From: Flavilitoribacter nigricans DSM 23189 = NBRC 102662
Lineage (GTDB): Bacteria > Bacteroidota > Bacteroidia > Chitinophagales > Saprospiraceae
DNA length: 64,000 nt
Assembly (NCBI RefSeq): GCF_002646595.1
Contig: NZ_PDUD01000037.1
Location: 62,001 to 126,000 of the forward strand
Direction of reading: 5' to 3'
Below, piece by piece: positions 8,788-17,615 of the stretch. Every line of letters begins with the position of its first letter. The stretch's first letter is position 1. The notes under the pieces were generated by a model that worked only from the letters and a program-made list of their open reading frames with translations, made no database searches and was not told where the DNA came from. A program made the position numbers and the translations under genes.

Positions 8788-8817
8788 CTAGCCGTCCGTA
8801 CGTACGGCTAGTTTTTT
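8788..8817 (+). terminator. bidirectional-looking terminator
   Basis: The stem CTAGCCGT/ACGGCTAG (8788-8795 with 8804-8811, 8 bp, 8-nt loop) is followed by six T residues on the plus strand. It is preceded by five A residues, which give a T-run on the minus strand. It insulates the hybrid two-component gene at 9039 from transcription coming from the left. Confidence 0.7.
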
Positions 8818-9038
8818 GCCTTGCGAGTCAAAAAATTGCGGTGTCAACTTTTCACAAATCCTGCCCTGGCGGACTATACTATGACTGCGTCAAGATAAAA
8901 GCAATTCTAAACATAAATTTGTGGCAGTGTTACAAAGATTTGCCTGCAGGTTACATCGATAAATTATATCAATATAATAGATAAAGTTATTTTGTATCTG
9001 CTCACTAAATTAGAGACCTTTGGTAAAAGCAGTCGCTG

Positions 9039-12000
9039 ATGAACGTTTGGAAGACAATTGTATACTTACTCCTTTTATTGTTAGGCTCAAATGAAATGTC
9101 GGGGCAGCACTATCTTACCCGGGCTGAGTTGATCACGACTGAAGCGGGTCTGGCTAATCTGATGACTACCTCTATCTACAAAGGTAGCCAGGGCTTTATT
9201 TGGGTAGGTACCGCTTATGGCCTGAGCCGGTACGACGGACAGCACTTTGGACTATTCGACCGTAAAACGAGTCACCTGCATGCTGATAAAGGTATCGTTC
9301 GTATCCAGGAAGATGAGCAGGGCCTGATCTGGCTCTTCTATCGGGAAGGCTTCCACCTGATTCCGGATCCTTCACCGGTGGGCGCTATAGATATTTTTGA
9401 CCCTAAAGCAGAATTAGCTGTTCCTTTCGCGACCCACTTTGGAGATGCCGCTCCTTTTGAAGTACAGGACGTGTGCTTACCCACATTAATTGACCCTCAA
9501 AAGCGCTTATGGGTGCATACCCGTAAAGGAGAACTCTTCCTCCACCGGGATGGTCAGTTCGAAAGTGTTTTTCATTTGAAAGATACTTTTTTCGAGTATA
9601 TAACTATTGATGACCAGGAGCGTATCTGGTTGGGATGGAAGGATACTTTGATAGCGATAGACCTGTCCGGTAAAGTATTGGAAAAACTGAAATTGAGCGG
9701 ACAGATCCGGGGGATATGGAGTGGTTCTGATTCGACCTTGTGGCTCGCCATGCACGATCCCGGCAAGGACCAGCTTCGTATCGTGCGAAAAGACGAGGAG
9801 GGAAGACTGATTCCGCTGCGCCTGGAACGAAATGGTCAGGTGATCTCCCCTCAGATTAAAAGGCCGTTTTTGCATCGGCATAACGAGGGTTGGTGGTTTG
9901 TAAAATGGCAGGATGAACTTCACCTGTTTGACACAAGCGGTCATTGGATCGCTAACTACAATACTATAGCTGATAAGCGGGTGGATACCAACTTTTTCGA
10001 CTTTGTGGAGGACCCGGATCGTTTGTGGCTTCCTTCTTCTACGGGGATTTTCAAGGCAATCGCCAGGGAAAACCCTTTTCTGCAGGTCCATAAAAAGGAG
10101 AAAAAATTGTCCGATTCCCGGAGTATTGTCGAGGGCCGGGATGGGGAAATATATTTTCTCAACAGTAAAATTTTTAAGTGGGACCCTGCCAAGAAGCTAA
10201 CTTCGGAAATCCCGAATAGCTCCGGAGCAGCCTACGCTTTACTTTTTGCCGATAGTATAGTATGGGCGGGAACCTACGGTAAAAGCCCGATCGGATTCGA
10301 TATAGATCTGAAAACGGGCCAAAGAACGGAATATTTACCGTATTCTCTGGATAAGACCCTGGTACATTGTATCAAGAAAACTGATACGGATGGACGTTAT
10401 CTCGTTGGTCTCAACAGGGGTGTCGCCTTTTTGGATATTCACCTTAAGGCAATTCTACCGTATGAGCTCTATGCTCAACCCCCAAGCATTGAGGAACGAA
10501 TACTGGAACAGAGTGAGGTCAATTTTATCCACGAAAATTCCATAGGATATTGGCTCGCCACCAGCAATGGTATCTTTCTACTCCATAAACGACAGGGCCT
10601 TGCTCGCCATTATTCCCGCGCCCGCGGGGATCTGCCGATGGATTATATCCGGCATATCTATGAAGATGGCAATGGTGTGTTTTGGCTGTCTACTAAAGGC
10701 GGTGGAATAATCAAATGGGAACCACTGCAATCTGGGAATGGATCGCTGAGGTTAAATCCGGAGATCAATTATACTCAACTTACCGTTGATGATGGCCTGA
10801 CTAACAATTTCACTTATGCAGTTTATGAAGACGACAATAATAAATTATGGATCCCTACCGACCAGGGAATCATGCAGATGGATAAGTCTTCGATGCGAGT
10901 CAGGACTTTTTCAACGGATGAAGGATTGCCGCATCCGGAATTCAATTATTCCGCTCACCATCAGACTGCGGATGGTACGCTCTATTTTGGAGGATTAGGG
11001 GGATTAATAGCTTTCCAGCCTGATACCTTTACCAAGGAGGGAGAGAACCGCAGCTCAATGGCATTCACCGGCTACCATATCCTGGAAGAAGGGAACACCA
11101 AAATGACCGATCGGACCGGGCTCCTGAGGCAGGCTGATGCCATCACCATCAGCCCGCAGGATAAATTCTTCGAACTCTATTTTACATTATTGGACTTTGA
11201 GCCTGCTGACCAACATCGGTATGCATACAAGATCGATGGTTACAGCGATAGCTGGAGCTTTATCGATGAGGGATTCATCCGTTTTACTAATCTCCCCTAT
11301 GGAAACTATAAGCTGATCATTCAGGGGCAAAACCGTAGTCTTGGCTGGTCCGCAGAGAGGCTAACATTGGCTATCCATGTAAAAAGCCCATTCTATCTCC
11401 AATGGTGGTTTCTGTCCGGCCTGTCTGTAATACTCTTCCTGTTTATAAGGTGGTGGATAAGTAAACTGAAGAAAAGCAAGGAATTACTGGAGAAAGAGGT
11501 AGGCAAACGCACCAGGGAATTGGAAAATATAAACAGCCAGTTATCCGAGCAGAATTTTAGAATTGAGCAGGACCGAACCATAATTGCCGGCCAGGCTAAG
11601 GCGCTGGAGGCACTGGACGAGGCAAAAACCCGGTTTTTTTCTAACATTACCCACGAATTTCGAACTCCGCTTACCCTGATCAACGGTCCGCTGGAACAAA
11701 TTATTAGTGATCCGGATCTGCCGCCGGTATTTCAACCGCGATTGAACGGAGTACTGGGGAATGCCCGGCGGTTACTGGTTCTGATCAATCAGATGCTCGA
11801 GTTGGCCAAGATTGAGAATGGAAGTATAAAAGTAGAGCTGTCCAGAGGTGATATCGTCGACCATACCAGGCAACTTATTAAAGAATTTGAGCCTTTGGCC
11901 CTGAGCAACAGGCAGCGACTGTCTTTCGTTTCGCCTCTTGAGCGCTGGGAGACGAATTTTGACCGGGAAAAATGGAACAAAATCCTCTACAATCTGCTGT

Positions 12001-13166
12001 CTAATGCGCTCAAATTTACCGGAGAGCAGGAGGCAGTACAGGTGAGTCTGATGCGGGTGCAAAAATCCGACAAGCATTGGATCCGCCTGGATGTCCGAGA
12101 TTCTGGCGTAGGAATAAAAAAGGAACAGCTATCCCAGATCTTTAACCGCTTTTTCCAGGCGGACCCAACTGCTTCGGACCAAGAAGGTGGTACCGGCATC
12201 GGCCTGGCCCTGGTCAAAGAACTGGTAGATGTAATGGGTGGTGAGGTCTGGGTGACCAGTGAGATCGGTTACGGAACTTCCTTCGAACTCTACATCCCAG
12301 TTCTGGAGGATGCTGGGATCATATCCCACAGGGAGAGTATGACGAAATTTTCGGATCTCCACCTGCCGATCAATCCGAAGCCCGACCTTTTACCGAAACG
12401 GAATGCGAAGCCTCAGAAAAATAAATTTATGCTGTTGCTCATTGAGGACAACCCGGAAATGCGTGCATATATTCGTCACTGCATCGGTGACGATCGCTAC
12501 CATATCATTGAGGCGGTGGATGGCGTCGAAGGCATCGATAAGGCGTTTCATGTGATCCCGGATCTAATTGTGTCTGATATTATGATGCCGAAAGCAGATG
12601 GATTTGCTGTCGTGAAAGCAATACGCGAAGATATTCGCACTTCACACATACCACTGGTTTTACTGTCGGCCCGGTCCGCTCTGGAAAGTCGCCTGGAAGG
12701 AATTAGAAGGGGCGCAGATGCCTACCTTACCAAACCTTTTAGTCCGGCAGAGTTGGTGCTGCGAATAGATCAATTACTCGAAATCAGGCATTTATTACAG
12801 CGCCGTTATCAGGAAGACTTTCCCGTAGTTCACCAGGATGCTTTTCAATCCGAAGATGAATTCATCGATGGCTTACGTCAGTATATAATCGAACGTATCG
12901 ATCACGTGGATCTCAATGGTGATCGAATTGGCCGTCATTTTGGTATCAGCCGGGTTCATCTCTACCGTAAACTGAAAGCTTTGACCGGGCAGTCAATCAC
13001 GGAATTTGTAAAGAAAGTGCGCTTGCAGGAAGCACTCCGGTTGATCCGTGAGGGAAAAGGCAATGTTTCGGAGATTGCTTACCAGACAGGATTCTCTTCC
13101 GTCAGCCATTTTTCCCGCTCTTTCAAAAACGCTTTTGGAAAGTCCCCTTCGGAATTTTTGAACTAA
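9039..13166 (+). CDS. hybrid two-component system regulator (HTCS)
   Basis: A 1375-residue one-protein phosphorelay of the Bacteroidota HTCS type. Order: signal peptide (1-23, ending MSGQ), periplasmic two-propeller sensor with Reg_prop repeats (~25-700; for example GFIWVGTAYGLSRYDG, GVFWLSTKGGGIIKWE), Y_Y_Y domain (~715-785), transmembrane helix (~793-813), HisKA with H-box FFSNITHEFRTPLT (His872), HATPase, receiver domain (~1130-1245, phospho-acceptor Asp1180 in VSDIMMP, Lys in TKPF) and C-terminal AraC-type HTH (~1290-1375). Such proteins sense an oligosaccharide in the periplasm and activate a polysaccharide utilisation locus. None adjoins it here, so its target lies elsewhere or is one of the loci below. 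A TAAATTTG at 8914-8921 could be its -7 box. Confidence 0.95.
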   Translation: MNVWKTIVYLLLLLLGSNEMSGQHYLTRAELITTEAGLANLMTTSIYKGSQGFIWVGTAYGLSRYDGQHFGLFDRKTSHLHADKGIVRIQEDEQGLIWLFYREGFHLIPDPSPVGAIDIFDPKAELAVPFATHFGDAAPFEVQDVCLPTLIDPQKRLWVHTRKGELFLHRDGQFESVFHLKDTFFEYITIDDQERIWLGWKDTLIAIDLSGKVLEKLKLSGQIRGIWSGSDSTLWLAMHDPGKDQLRIVRKDEEGRLIPLRLERNGQVISPQIKRPFLHRHNEGWWFVKWQDELHLFDTSGHWIANYNTIADKRVDTNFFDFVEDPDRLWLPSSTGIFKAIARENPFLQVHKKEKKLSDSRSIVEGRDGEIYFLNSKIFKWDPAKKLTSEIPNSSGAAYALLFADSIVWAGTYGKSPIGFDIDLKTGQRTEYLPYSLDKTLVHCIKKTDTDGRYLVGLNRGVAFLDIHLKAILPYELYAQPPSIEERILEQSEVNFIHENSIGYWLATSNGIFLLHKRQGLARHYSRARGDLPMDYIRHIYEDGNGVFWLSTKGGGIIKWEPLQSGNGSLRLNPEINYTQLTVDDGLTNNFTYAVYEDDNNKLWIPTDQGIMQMDKSSMRVRTFSTDEGLPHPEFNYSAHHQTADGTLYFGGLGGLIAFQPDTFTKEGENRSSMAFTGYHILEEGNTKMTDRTGLLRQADAITISPQDKFFELYFTLLDFEPADQHRYAYKIDGYSDSWSFIDEGFIRFTNLPYGNYKLIIQGQNRSLGWSAERLTLAIHVKSPFYLQWWFLSGLSVILFLFIRWWISKLKKSKELLEKEVGKRTRELENINSQLSEQNFRIEQDRTIIAGQAKALEALDEAKTRFFSNITHEFRTPLTLINGPLEQIISDPDLPPVFQPRLNGVLGNARRLLVLINQMLELAKIENGSIKVELSRGDIVDHTRQLIKEFEPLALSNRQRLSFVSPLERWETNFDREKWNKILYNLLSNALKFTGEQEAVQVSLMRVQKSDKHWIRLDVRDSGVGIKKEQLSQIFNRFFQADPTASDQEGGTGIGLALVKELVDVMGGEVWVTSEIGYGTSFELYIPVLEDAGIISHRESMTKFSDLHLPINPKPDLLPKRNAKPQKNKFMLLLIEDNPEMRAYIRHCIGDDRYHIIEAVDGVEGIDKAFHVIPDLIVSDIMMPKADGFAVVKAIREDIRTSHIPLVLLSARSALESRLEGIRRGADAYLTKPFSPAELVLRIDQLLEIRHLLQRRYQEDFPVVHQDAFQSEDEFIDGLRQYIIERIDHVDLNGDRIGRHFGISRVHLYRKLKALTGQSITEFVKKVRLQEALRLIREGKGNVSEIAYQTGFSSVSHFSRSFKNAFGKSPSEFLN

Positions 13167-13448
13167 CGAGAGGTTTGGTGCTGCATCGATGCTTACGGAA
13201 TAATAGTCCCGCAACAAAGCGCGTGCCGGTTCGGATCAGTGACGAAACTTATTTTACGTATGAGCAGCCAAAATGTCCTGATGCTTGACGTCTGGGACCG
13301 GGCAAAGTTTCATGCCACTCTTAGTTTTGATGTAACAGAGCGTCAAGAAATTGTAACACTTGTGCAACTTCCCTTTCCCATTTGTAAATAAGTTTGTGCT
13401 ACTTTCTGGCAGTCAACAGTCTCTTATATCTGGCTCAGTAAGTCACAT
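13167..13448. other. noncoding region downstream of the HTCS gene
   Basis: No gene-like ORF is seen on either strand. A TAAGTTTG at 13389-13396 matches the -7 box TAnnTTTG and could drive the small ORF and the ACP-like gene that follow; a -33 box at proper spacing is not evident. No strong terminator was found directly after the HTCS stop. Confidence 0.3.
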
Positions 13449-13556
13449 ATGAGAAAAGAGAAGTATAGACAGGGCGACTGGGAAATCAGTAGAGGGGGCG
13501 AAAAGCAACGCTCACATCCCTTCTTCCTATCTCCGGGTCTCCCGGTCTTCGCCTGA
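13449..13556 (+). CDS. possible small protein, 35 residues
   Basis: ATG at 13449 opens a 35-codon frame (MRKEKYRQGDWEISRGGEKQ at its start) ending in TGA at 13554-13556. It lies after a possible -7 box and 77 bp before the ACP-like gene in the same direction. The protein is basic and Pro/Phe-rich at the C-terminus and resembles nothing I know. A chance ORF or leader of the next gene is equally possible. Confidence 0.2.
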   Translation: MRKEKYRQGDWEISRGGEKQRSHPFFLSPGLPVFA

Positions 13557-13633
13557 TCAAAACAAAATGTCCAGTAGTATGAGTAAGTCATTACCATTTG
13601 CCGTTAGGCGATCGTTATTTTAACCATAGCACT

Positions 13634-13879
13634 ATGAATCGACCAGAAATCGCTGCGGCGGTCCAGCAAATAATAATGGATCACTTTAAGGTCTCCAGTA
13701 AAAAATTCTCCTGGAATGATCCCCTGGAGATGTTAAATAGCGATTTTCGGATCCTTGGTCATCTGGTTTATTTGGAAAAACTGCTTGCTCAACATTTTGG
13801 AAAACCCATTCATCTTATTGAAAATATAGGCGCTGCCCACTGTACCGCGTCGGACATCGTAGATATTATTGTGGACTAA
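13634..13879 (+). CDS. small acyl-carrier-protein-like helical protein
   Basis: An 81-residue acidic, helical protein whose pattern resembles an acyl carrier protein. It has a first amphipathic helix (ALPHA-type, residues ~4-16), a loop, LNSDFRILGHLVYLEKLLAQHF in the place of the usual DSL-containing helix II, IHLIENIG, and a last helix TASDIVDIIVD. If the alignment holds, Ser37 of NSD would be the phosphopantetheine site, although the usual DSL has become NSD. The start at 13634 is chosen because an upstream TTG extension (13598) is unlike the family. No fatty-acid or polyketide genes lie next to it. A non-ACP helical protein is also possible. Confidence 0.45.
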   Translation: MNRPEIAAAVQQIIMDHFKVSSKKFSWNDPLEMLNSDFRILGHLVYLEKLLAQHFGKPIHLIENIGAAHCTASDIVDIIVD

Positions 13880-14025
13880 TTTTAAGGATCTCTAAACTCG
13901 AAATACGGGTGGAACGGACCTTCTCACATGAAACATTTTGATCACAAACGTGCAAAAGCCGTTTGGCTCCAATTTTCCACATCAGGATCGTCTCTAACCC
14001 AAACGATCTACTTGGAGAACGTTTT

Positions 14026-14060
14026 CGGGGATAGCATTCTGCTGTCCCCGTCGTTTCTTC
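14026..14060 (+). terminator. intrinsic terminator downstream of the ACP-like gene
   Basis: An 11-bp stem with one G-U pair (CGGGGATAGCA at 14026-14036 with TGCTGTCCCCG at 14040-14050) closes a 3-nt loop. It is followed by TCGTTTCTTC, moderately T-rich. It lies 147 bp after the ACP-like stop; the stretch 13880-14025 between them shows no ORF. Confidence 0.6.
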
Positions 14061-14235
14061 ATTGGGTTTGAAGAGGTAGATACTTCTCCCCTATTGGATA
14101 AAAAGCCACCGCCGTATTCTGGAGGCAATCATCAATTGCTGGGATACGATTGCGCTCCCTTTACCAGGTGCACAAAACCAGTAAATGACCAACCGGGGAC
14201 TCTTTAATAATTGGATAACCACCGGTACATCCAAA

Positions 14236-15873
14236 CTACAATCCCGCAATAAATTCCTCCAGATTAACCGCTCTTGCCAATTTCAGTTTTTTCCGCAGAC
14301 GGTAACGGGTCGTATGCACACTTTCCACCGATATCCCCATCAGTTTCGCCATGTCCTTACTGGAGAAATTTAATTTGATCAGTGCACATAATCTTTGGTC
14401 TCCCTGGGTTAATTTAGGAAAGCGCTCGTTTAGGCACTCATAAAAACCTTGATTGACAGCAACAAATCGTGCTTCGAACTCTTCCCAGTTTTTGGTACTG
14501 CTCAACTTAATAGAACGAACGGTTCGGCGGACGTCATCGGCACTTAGGCCTTCTTTCTTCTCGGCAAGTTTATCCTTGATTGAGGCGAGAAATTCGTCTT
14601 TTTCAATCAGTTTAAGCGTGGAAGCGGCCAACTCCTTGTTTTTCAACTCCAGCAGCTCATTGGCCTTTTGCACTTCCATTTCGCGTTCTTTACGGATGAG
14701 GCGTTTTTCTGCCCGGTGTTTTGACCGTACATAGTTGAAATACAAAAAACCAATGATGAGCAGAAACAACAGGCAAACCAACAGAATTGCCCGTTGTAGA
14801 AACCATACCCGGTTGCGGTGTTCCAGTTCCGTCAGCCGTTGCTCGCGCAATAACTGCTGAGTCTGTTCCTGCTGCTCGCGGAAAGCATCCTGGATCTCCA
14901 GCAGTGGCCGGTTATTCTCACTGCGACTGTCGAAAAAGCGTTCGTCCAGGTCTTTCATCTGCCGTAGACTTTCATAAGCCTGCCGGAAATCGTTCCTATT
15001 TACGTAGAGGTTGGAAAGACGTTCGTAGATCAAGGGCGTAAAATCAATATGACTGTGGTATTCTTCGGAAATTTCCAGCGCCCGCTGGTAATATTTTTCC
15101 GCCTCCGGATAGTTGTTTAGCCCAACATAGGTATCTCCGGTATAGGTAAACAGGAGTACCTGGTAGGCCGGGCTATGGGCCGCAAACCACGGCTGAATAC
15201 TTTGGTAGATCTGTAATGCCCGGCGATAATCGCCTTCCCCCTTGACCAGAAATGCCCGCTCGAATTCGAGAAAATGTTCGTTGATATACCGCTTTCCCGC
15301 CGGCATGACGGTTAGGCAACTGTCCAGATAAAGTTTCCCAAGTTCGGGTTCACTGAGCTCGCGATAGGTAGCGCACAGGGCGTAATAACTTTTGATCAGG
15401 TTTTCCCGCGAAACCGTCCCGCGTTGTATGAGTTCTTTGTTTACGTCCAGGGACAGGTATAGATAACGCAGGGCTTCTTCCCGCCTTTTGTAAAAACTGT
15501 AGTAACGCCCCAGATTGATGTAGACCCTTACTTTTGCTTCATCATCACCAATCTGATCCGCCAGAAATAGTGCCTTCCAGAGCTTATCGTAGGAGGTCTT
15601 ATAGTTGGCCCGATGGCCGTTTGCACCGGCCAGGCGAATCAGCACCTCAATGGCTCGTAAGGTGTCCCCTTCTGCAAGAAAGCGCTCGTGATAAAGCTCA
15701 AACAAATAGATGGCACTGTCCGGGTACGCTTCCCGCAGGTCAATCGTCTCCTGGATCAGAATATCGTTCATTAATGTCTGAGCATTGTCCACCTGAGCAA
15801 ATGCCCAATTGTTGAGTCCCAGTAAAGGTAATGTCAAGATGAAAATCCAGACTTGTCTAGTTGTATTGGACAT
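14236..15873 (-). CDS. membrane-bound TPR/LuxR-type transcriptional regulator (paralogue 1)
   Basis: A 545-residue regulator. Order: signal peptide (1-26), periplasmic tetratricopeptide array (~30-330), one transmembrane helix (~357-378, RAILLVCLLFLLIIGFLYF), coiled coil (~380-430) and a C-terminal LuxR/GerE-type HTH (~485-540) with LTQGDQRLCALIKLNFSSKD and recognition helix SVESVHTTRYRLRKKL. DNA binding from the membrane without a phosphorelay is implied. It is divergent from the AldA/TRAP/GH117 operon. The intergenic region holds the tandem TTGTCYAGT site 98 bp from its start, and another half-site overlaps its first codons at 15853-15861. A paralogue with the same architecture lies at 43495-45120 beside susC. 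I infer that both act on these repeats. Confidence 0.9.
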   Translation of the reverse strand: MSNTTRQVWIFILTLPLLGLNNWAFAQVDNAQTLMNDILIQETIDLREAYPDSAIYLFELYHERFLAEGDTLRAIEVLIRLAGANGHRANYKTSYDKLWKALFLADQIGDDEAKVRVYINLGRYYSFYKRREEALRYLYLSLDVNKELIQRGTVSRENLIKSYYALCATYRELSEPELGKLYLDSCLTVMPAGKRYINEHFLEFERAFLVKGEGDYRRALQIYQSIQPWFAAHSPAYQVLLFTYTGDTYVGLNNYPEAEKYYQRALEISEEYHSHIDFTPLIYERLSNLYVNRNDFRQAYESLRQMKDLDERFFDSRSENNRPLLEIQDAFREQQEQTQQLLREQRLTELEHRNRVWFLQRAILLVCLLFLLIIGFLYFNYVRSKHRAEKRLIRKEREMEVQKANELLELKNKELAASTLKLIEKDEFLASIKDKLAEKKEGLSADDVRRTVRSIKLSSTKNWEEFEARFVAVNQGFYECLNERFPKLTQGDQRLCALIKLNFSSKDMAKLMGISVESVHTTRYRLRKKLKLARAVNLEEFIAGL

Positions 15874-15970
15874 TGGTATTCGGGCTGTTGTTTACACGTT
15901 CGTAATTCTGTTGACAAATATCGAAATAATGTTTGGGGCGTAATCAGCCTACCAAATAGAAAAATTGCCT

Positions 15971-15990
15971 TTGTCCAGTATTTGTCTAGT
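15971..15990 (+). promoter_or_regulatory. tandem TTGTCYAGT operator, aldA/regulator-1 divergent region
   Basis: TTGTCCAGT at 15971-15979 and TTGTCTAGT at 15982-15990, direct repeats with starts 11 bp apart (about one helical turn). The site points towards the aldehyde dehydrogenase gene (148 bp to its ATG) and is 98 bp from the regulator-1 start. The same arrangement occurs before susC, the zinc dehydrogenase and the PSD1 gene. A further single copy TTGTCTAGT lies at 15853-15861. Confidence 0.75.
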
Positions 15991-16137
15991 TTGTTCTTGC
16001 CTGATTTTTGAGAAGATCCACTCATTTTTACCCAACGGTTTGGGCGGCCGGTATGGATGTCTATGCTGAAAAACTTTAATGTACTACCTGATAGCGCTTC
16101 CTGCAACTACGGATAGCGGACCATCAATTTTTAAAAA

Positions 16138-17583
16138 ATGAATAATAATTACCAGCTTTTCATAAACGGGCAATGGGTAACGGCCGGGACCGGGATGATC
16201 GACGAGATCGTTAATCCCATGAATGAGACGATCGTGGGGACAGTAGAGAACGGTAACGCCGCCGATGCAGTTCGGGCACTGCAGGCGGCAACTGCCGCGC
16301 AGCGATCGTGGCGTCGTTTACCGCCCCGCAGCCGAGCGGAACACCTGCGGGCATTCACCGCTGAGATCCGAAAGTATCAGGAGGAACTGGCTAATCTGCT
16401 CACCCGGGAACAGGGGAAACTGCTGAAAGTTGCCCGTTTCGAAGTAGCGGTCACCTGCTCTTTTATCGAGTACGCCTGTGAGTGGGCCCGACACATTGAA
16501 GGGGATATTTTGCCTTCCGACCATCCGGATGAACAGATCTGGATCCATAAAGTGCCGAAAGGGGTGGTCGTCGCTATCACGGCCTGGAATTTCCCACTGG
16601 CCCTGGCTGGCCGGAAAATAGGTCCGGCCCTGATTACCGGTAATACCGTAGTGCTGAAACCAACACCGGAAGCCCCACTGGCTACTCTGGAATTGTGCAA
16701 TCTGGCTAAAAAAGCCGGACTGCCGGACGGTATCCTCAATATGGTTACCGGCGGAGTGGAAGTGGGTAAAGCACTGGTGGAAAGCCCTCTGACCAAAATG
16801 GTAACGATGACGGGTAGCACGCCTACCGGACAGGCGATATTCCGTTCGGCGGCCGAAAACCTTACCCACGTGCAACTGGAACTCGGAGGGAAAGCGCCCT
16901 GCATCGTGTTTGCGGATGCGGACCTGGACCTGGCCGTCGAAGGTGCCCTCCATTCCCGATTTGATAATTGCGGTCAGGTTTGTACCTGCAACGAACGCAT
17001 GTACGTACAGGAGGATATCTACGATGAATTTATGAGCCGCTTCCTGGCCCGCGTCCGGGAGCTTAAGGTAGGAGACCCCATGGATGCCAGTACGGATATC
17101 GGTCCGAAAATGAACCTCGCCGGAGTGGAACATTTAGAGCAACTCGTTGCTGAAAGTGTGGCTGCGGGCGCTTCCGTACTCACGGGAGGTCAACGACCCC
17201 ATGGGCCCGGATTTGAGCGAGGGTACTGGTTCTCCCCTACCATCCTTGGCGAGGTAAAACAAGACATGCGCATCGTGCACGAAGAGCTTTTTGGGCCGGT
17301 GCTTCCCGTTCTGAAATTCGAGACGTTCGAAGAGGTCATCACTTATGCTAATGATTCCAGGTATGGACTGGCCGCCATGGTCTTTACCAATGACATCAAT
17401 AAGATCATGCGCCTGCAAAACGAATTGGAGTTTGGTGAAATATACATCAACCGGGGGCACGGCGAACAACACCAGGGTTTCCACAACGGCTTAAAACTGA
17501 GTGGTACGGGCGGTGAAGACGGACGCTACGGCCTGGAGCAATATCTGGAAAAAAAGACTTCTTACATCAGGTTCAAGACCTGA
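16138..17583 (+). CDS. aldA: AldA-like NAD-dependent aldehyde dehydrogenase
   Basis: A 481-residue cytoplasmic aldehyde dehydrogenase that oxidises an aldehyde to the acid with NAD(P)+. Catalytic Cys282 is in NCGQVCTC and Glu248 in LELGGKAPC; the Rossmann part has PWNFP-like AWNFPLALAGRK and GSTPTGQAIF. The C-terminal run YINRGHGEQHQGFHNGLKLSG closely follows E. coli lactaldehyde dehydrogenase AldA. It heads an operon with a sugar permease, a TRAP transporter and a GH117-like lipoprotein and is preceded by the tandem operator. In agar degraders an aldehyde dehydrogenase oxidises 3,6-anhydro-L-galactose, and by context I infer that role here. Lactaldehyde or another sugar-derived aldehyde is the alternative. 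The symbol denotes family resemblance only. Confidence 0.88.
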   Translation: MNNNYQLFINGQWVTAGTGMIDEIVNPMNETIVGTVENGNAADAVRALQAATAAQRSWRRLPPRSRAEHLRAFTAEIRKYQEELANLLTREQGKLLKVARFEVAVTCSFIEYACEWARHIEGDILPSDHPDEQIWIHKVPKGVVVAITAWNFPLALAGRKIGPALITGNTVVLKPTPEAPLATLELCNLAKKAGLPDGILNMVTGGVEVGKALVESPLTKMVTMTGSTPTGQAIFRSAAENLTHVQLELGGKAPCIVFADADLDLAVEGALHSRFDNCGQVCTCNERMYVQEDIYDEFMSRFLARVRELKVGDPMDASTDIGPKMNLAGVEHLEQLVAESVAAGASVLTGGQRPHGPGFERGYWFSPTILGEVKQDMRIVHEELFGPVLPVLKFETFEEVITYANDSRYGLAAMVFTNDINKIMRLQNELEFGEIYINRGHGEQHQGFHNGLKLSGTGGEDGRYGLEQYLEKKTSYIRFKT

Positions 17584-17615
17584 TCAGGAATTGAACAAAA
17601 CGAAAAATACAACTT

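Noticed and set aside
13567-13575. Single TGTCCAGT match before the ACP-like gene
   Set aside because: There is no second copy at 11-bp pitch; one short match is expected by chance in a window this size.
16318-17133. 271-codon antisense frame over the aldehyde dehydrogenase gene
   Set aside because: Fully inside a strong gene with catalytic motifs; the antisense translation resembles nothing.
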